Origin: Nocardiopsis sp. N85
GTDB lineage: Bacteria; Actinomycetota; Actinomycetes; Streptosporangiales; Streptosporangiaceae
Length of the DNA: 64,000 bases
Direction of reading: 5' to 3'
Assembly: GCF_028882275.1 (NCBI RefSeq)
Contig: NZ_JARBUT010000023.1
Location: forward strand, 46,120-110,119
Shown here: piece after piece, positions 61,098 to 64,000 of the stretch
Layout: the number at the start of each line of letters is the position of its first letter
How positions within the stretch are numbered: the first letter of the stretch is position 1
The notes under the pieces: generated by a model
What the model saw: only the letters and a program-made list of their open reading frames with translations
Database searches by the model: none
Told to the model about the DNA's origin: nothing
Translations under genes and position numbers: made by a program

Positions 61098-62906
61098 GTG
61101 CCGTCGGTGGGCGTGAAGACGCGGTCGGCGTTCGGGTGGGCGGGGCTCACCGTCCTGGTGGCCGGTGTGGTGCTCCTGTTTCCGTCCTATGACCGGTTCG
61201 TCGAGGCCACGCGGGGTGTCTCCGAGGATCTGCGGCCGCTCCTGATGGGGGCGCTCGTCCTGGGGATCGCGGCCGCGGGCACCGTGATCGTGCGGGCGTT
61301 CATCCCTGAGGAGGACGGGGACGGGGCGGAGCCGTGGGGGGTGCGGGCGGTCTTCGCGGCGCGGGCGGCCGCCTTCGGGCTCGGCGCGCTGCTGGTGTGG
61401 TGGACGCTGCCCACCCGGCACATGGCGCTCACCGTGTTCAACGACGGCTACCGCATGTACCCCGAGCCGTTGTTCGGGCTGTGGGGTGGGGTGTGCGTCA
61501 TCGCCCTCGGCCTGTTCCTGTCGGTGTTCGGCGAGTGGCGGTTGCGGACGCGACCGTGGCCGGTCGCCGCGGCCGGGGTGTTGGCGGGCGCCGTGGGGGC
61601 GACGCTGGTCTGGGCGGGGACGCCGTCCGCCCGGCACGCCCTGACCTCGGAGCACACCGTCGCCCCGGCGGGGGAGGGCGCGCCGATCCCCGCGGAGGTC
61701 ACCCGTATCGGGTGGACGTGGGAACCGGAACTCCCGGTGGTGGGCGTGGACGCCGGTCCGCGCGGACCGATCGTCCGCCACGCCGACGGGTTCACGGCGC
61801 TGGACGGCTCGAGCGGCGAGGAGCTGTGGACCTACCGGCTGCACTACGGGAGGAAGGTGGAGACCGGGGTGTTCCCCGGTACGCCCGAACGCGCCCACCT
61901 CCTGCACCGGGAGGATCCGACGGCCGAGACCCGCACCCTCGTCGTGCTGGACACCGCCACCGGGGAGGTCGTGCACGACGCCCCCATGCCCGAACCCGAC
62001 GAGGAGGAGACCCGGCGGGCCCACCTGGGGGTGGACGTCAGGGTCCGGCTCGTTCACGAGGACGGTGCGTCCACGGTGGTCGCCCACCCGGTGGACTCCA
62101 CCGAACCGCTGTGGGAGCACACCGTGGAGGACGTGGTCCCGGGACGGTGGTGCCACCGGGAACCGGACGACGGCATGCGCGTGTACGGGGACCGGGTGCT
62201 CATCGCCCGGCACTGTATGGACGAGGAGGACCTCGTCGAGGAGGACGGGAGCCCGTACCCGCCTCAGGAGGTGCCGGAGGGCGCGGTCCGCAGCGTCACC
62301 GCGTTGGACGCCGCCACCGGTGAACAGGTGTGGCGGCACGAGGGGGTACTCCGAGGTAGGTACGACGGGCACCCGCCCGTGATCGGAGGGGAGCCGGCGC
62401 GCGAGGCCGCCGATCCGGTGGTCACGGACCTGGGGGCGGTGTTCGACCTGGAGACGGGGGAGCCTCTGCCCCTGTTGCCCGACCTCCCGGGAGAGCCCTT
62501 GGAGAGCGGCGACCGGCTGTGGGCGGTCGACACCGCCGGGGCGGTGGTCCTGCGCGATCCGGGGGAGGAGGAACCGTCGCCGGTGCTGCGCACGGACGCG
62601 ACGGGGGAGGTCGTCCGGACCTTCGAGGGCGACCGGACGCTGTTGCGCCATCAGCTCATGTCGCCGCTCCCGTTGGCGGAGACCGTGGTGGCACCGGTGC
62701 TGTTCCACGACGACCTCCCCGAGGACGCGCGGGCGGTCGCCCTGCTGCCCTGGGGCGGAACACCCGCCGGGGACGACGTGCGGTGGATCGACCTGGGGCG
62801 GTACTCCGACACGGACAGGGAGGACCACCGGGTCCTGGCCGGGCCGGGCTCGGTCGTGTCCTACGTCCGGGACACCGCCCTGCCCCTGCACGGGCTGGTC
62901 CCCTGA
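61098..62906 (+). CDS. Membrane-anchored PQQ-like beta-propeller protein
   Basis: A 602-residue protein. Five membrane helices lie in the first 185 residues, then an external domain with repeated propeller blades (GFTALDGSSGEELWTYRLHY near 235; VVLDTATGEVVHDAPM near 280; TALDAATGEQVWRHEG near 405), the PQQ-like/WD40 repeat pattern with ALD..TGE.xW. Such propellers act as assembly or ligand-binding scaffolds rather than PQQ enzymes; no quinoprotein active-site residues are evident. GTG 61098 follows GCAGGGGGC. Function unknown. Confidence 0.78.
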   Translation: MPSVGVKTRSAFGWAGLTVLVAGVVLLFPSYDRFVEATRGVSEDLRPLLMGALVLGIAAAGTVIVRAFIPEEDGDGAEPWGVRAVFAARAAAFGLGALLVWWTLPTRHMALTVFNDGYRMYPEPLFGLWGGVCVIALGLFLSVFGEWRLRTRPWPVAAAGVLAGAVGATLVWAGTPSARHALTSEHTVAPAGEGAPIPAEVTRIGWTWEPELPVVGVDAGPRGPIVRHADGFTALDGSSGEELWTYRLHYGRKVETGVFPGTPERAHLLHREDPTAETRTLVVLDTATGEVVHDAPMPEPDEEETRRAHLGVDVRVRLVHEDGASTVVAHPVDSTEPLWEHTVEDVVPGRWCHREPDDGMRVYGDRVLIARHCMDEEDLVEEDGSPYPPQEVPEGAVRSVTALDAATGEQVWRHEGVLRGRYDGHPPVIGGEPAREAADPVVTDLGAVFDLETGEPLPLLPDLPGEPLESGDRLWAVDTAGAVVLRDPGEEEPSPVLRTDATGEVVRTFEGDRTLLRHQLMSPLPLAETVVAPVLFHDDLPEDARAVALLPWGGTPAGDDVRWIDLGRYSDTDREDHRVLAGPGSVVSYVRDTALPLHGLVP

Positions 62907-63156
62907 GGGCCCCGCCCGCCGTGCGGGGCACACGCTCGCCCGGCCGCGACCGGGTGTTCACGGTCCGGGCGCTCGCCCGGTCGGCGGACGAACCGACCGG
63001 GCACTTCGGACCGGCCTCGGATGTCGTGCGTGGGGACGGCCGCGCCGCCGGTGGCGGCGGGTCGACCGGAGGGCACGGGCCCCGGTCGGCGCGTTCCCGG
63101 CCGTGTGCGGACCGGGGCGTGGGAGGAGGGTGGCCTCGTCCCCCCACGCCCCGGGG

Positions 63157-63516
63157 TCAGGCGCCGGGTTCGGGATCGTGCACCAGACGCCCCGACCCGT
63201 CCGGGCTGTAGCGGACGGTCCCCTCCCGGGCGGGCAGGATGAGCTCCCCCCGACGGCGGCACTCCGCCACCCGGGCCGGGCCGACCCGGGCGCCGTCGAA
63301 GGGACCGCCGACCAACTCGGCCGAACCCGATCGTCGGTGCAGGAATCCCAGGGCGCCCGTACCGGCCAGAAGACAGACCGCCATCACGGCGAACGGGACC
63401 GCGTCCGTCCACGTCCACAACATCAGCAGGGTGACCAGGGTCGCCAGGACCGAGCACACCGTGATGAGCCGCCCCTCCACGAGCGGCGTGCGCGGTTCTT
63501 CGGGACCATCGCTCAC
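63157..63516 (-). CDS. Small two-helix membrane protein downstream of ctaD
   Basis: A 119-residue protein with two helices (LITVCSVLATLVTLLMLWTW, about 18-37; FAVMAVCLLAGTGALGFLH, about 42-60) and a soluble tail with ELVGGPFDGARVGPARVAEC. GTG 63516 overlaps the stop of the cytochrome oxidase subunit I gene by 4 bp and has GGAGGAG, so the two are co-translated. By position it may be a small accessory or assembly protein of the oxidase; its sequence does not match CtaF or CtaG that I recognise. Confidence 0.72.
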   Translation of the reverse strand: MSDGPEEPRTPLVEGRLITVCSVLATLVTLLMLWTWTDAVPFAVMAVCLLAGTGALGFLHRRSGSAELVGGPFDGARVGPARVAECRRRGELILPAREGTVRYSPDGSGRLVHDPEPGA

Positions 63517-64000
63517 GACTCCTCCTCACCGTCCCGCCGGGCCGCGCCGCCCATCGTGGCGTGCGGGTGGTTGAGGTCGAACGCCGGACGCTCGGACCGG
63601 ATCCGCGGCAGCGACGTGAAGTTGTGCCGCGGCGGCGGGCAGGAGGTCGCCCACTCCAACGAGCAGCCGTAGCCCCACGGGTCGTCGCCCTCGACCTTGG
63701 GCGCCCTCCTCGCCGTGTAGAAGACGTTCCAGAAGAAGATGAGGATGGACACCGTCAGCACGAGGGTGAAGACGGAGGAGATCCGGTTCAGTTCGGTGAA
63801 GCCGTCACCCGGCAGGTAGTCGGCGTAGCGGCGCGGGAAGCCCGCCGCCCCCAACCAGTGGTGGACCAGGAACGTGCCGTGGAAGCCGAGGAACAGCAGC
63901 CAGAACTGCACCTTGCCGAGCGGCTCGTTGAGCATCGTGCCGGTGAACTTGGGCCACCAGAAGTAGAAGCCCGCGAACATCGCGAACACCACGGTGCCGA
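63513..64000 (-). CDS. ctaD: Cytochrome c oxidase subunit I, C-terminal part (cut by window edge)
   Basis: The last 161 residues of the haem-copper oxidase subunit I of the aa3 oxidase. Helix XI-XII segments are clear: MFAGFYFWWPKFTGTMLNEP, FLGFHGTFLVHHWLGAAGFP, RRYADYLPGDGFTELNRISS, then FTLVLTVSILIFFWNVFYT and the typical tail DDPWGYGCSLEWATSCPPPR. The haem and copper ligands and the rest of the protein lie beyond position 64000. The tail beyond ATSCPPP is the actinobacterial type. The gene runs out of the window on the minus strand. Confidence 0.93.
   Translation of the reverse strand, partial: GTVVFAMFAGFYFWWPKFTGTMLNEPLGKVQFWLLFLGFHGTFLVHHWLGAAGFPRRYADYLPGDGFTELNRISSVFTLVLTVSILIFFWNVFYTARRAPKVEGDDPWGYGCSLEWATSCPPPRHNFTSLPRIRSERPAFDLNHPHATMGGAARRDGEEES

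Overview
The window comes from a very GC-rich actinobacterium. GTG starts, 4-bp stop/start overlaps, SpoIIG/SigB-type sigma factor use, an XRE-DUF5753/DUF397 pair and a cytochrome aa3 oxidase next to small membrane proteins all fit. The gene set resembles Nocardiopsaceae or related Streptosporangiales, but this placement is inference; no rRNA or other marker gene is present.

Layout. 1-5.4 kb: small enzymes, a BCCT betaine/choline transporter and an unusual beta-rich, aerolysin-like cytosolic protein. 5.9-12.5 kb: an operon headed by a Zur-type operator, encoding an Opp/Nik-type ABC importer (lipoprotein, fused two-domain permease, two ATPases) and an MFS exporter. This is the same gene logic as opine-metallophore (Cnt) systems. 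12.4-17.3 kb: an acyl-CoA ligase antisense-overlapping the exporter, an HTH-flavin-barrel protein, two decayed genes (HAD phosphatase, P-type ATPase) and a three-gene operon with a leaderless excisionase-like regulator. 17.8-29 kb: housekeeping and accessory genes (SDR/TetR divergon, UvrA paralogue, phosphotransferase, Scr1-type XRE/DUF397 pair, paired fluoride channels, aldo-keto reductase, HIT protein). 29-39.5 kb: a general-stress island with a SigB/SigF-family sigma factor, CBS protein, orphan carbamoyltransferase, large catalase, stress SDR, ChaB-like protein and alcohol dehydrogenase. Several of these genes carry GTTT-N14/15-GGGTAG-like promoters.

39.5-53.6 kb is the most notable part: a second metal locus with four more copies of the same 15-bp 7-1-7 operator (consensus TGAMAAC-S-RTTNTCA). 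It holds a FecBCD-type importer, a COG0523 (CobW-like) metallochaperone without a recognisable P-loop, a MATE exporter, an EntS-like MFS exporter, and a tightly overlapping operon of four enzymes: MTS-family methyltransferase, DUF364 'heavy-metal chelation' protein, PduX-like amino-acid kinase and PLP fold-type II synthase. I infer that this operon makes a small non-NRPS metallophore, built by phosphorylating an amino-acid hydroxyl and then beta-replacement, exported by MATE/MFS proteins and recovered by one or both ABC importers. A PepSY membrane protein with a His-rich loop follows.

53.7-64 kb returns to core metabolism: an APC amino-acid permease, pyruvate carboxylase, a ketopantoate-reductase-like enzyme, a VOC protein, a beta-propeller membrane protein, and the 3' end of cytochrome c oxidase subunit I leaving the window. 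Perfect GC-rich hairpins mark many transcription-unit ends. No rRNA, tRNA, CRISPR array, integrase or insertion sequence was recognised.
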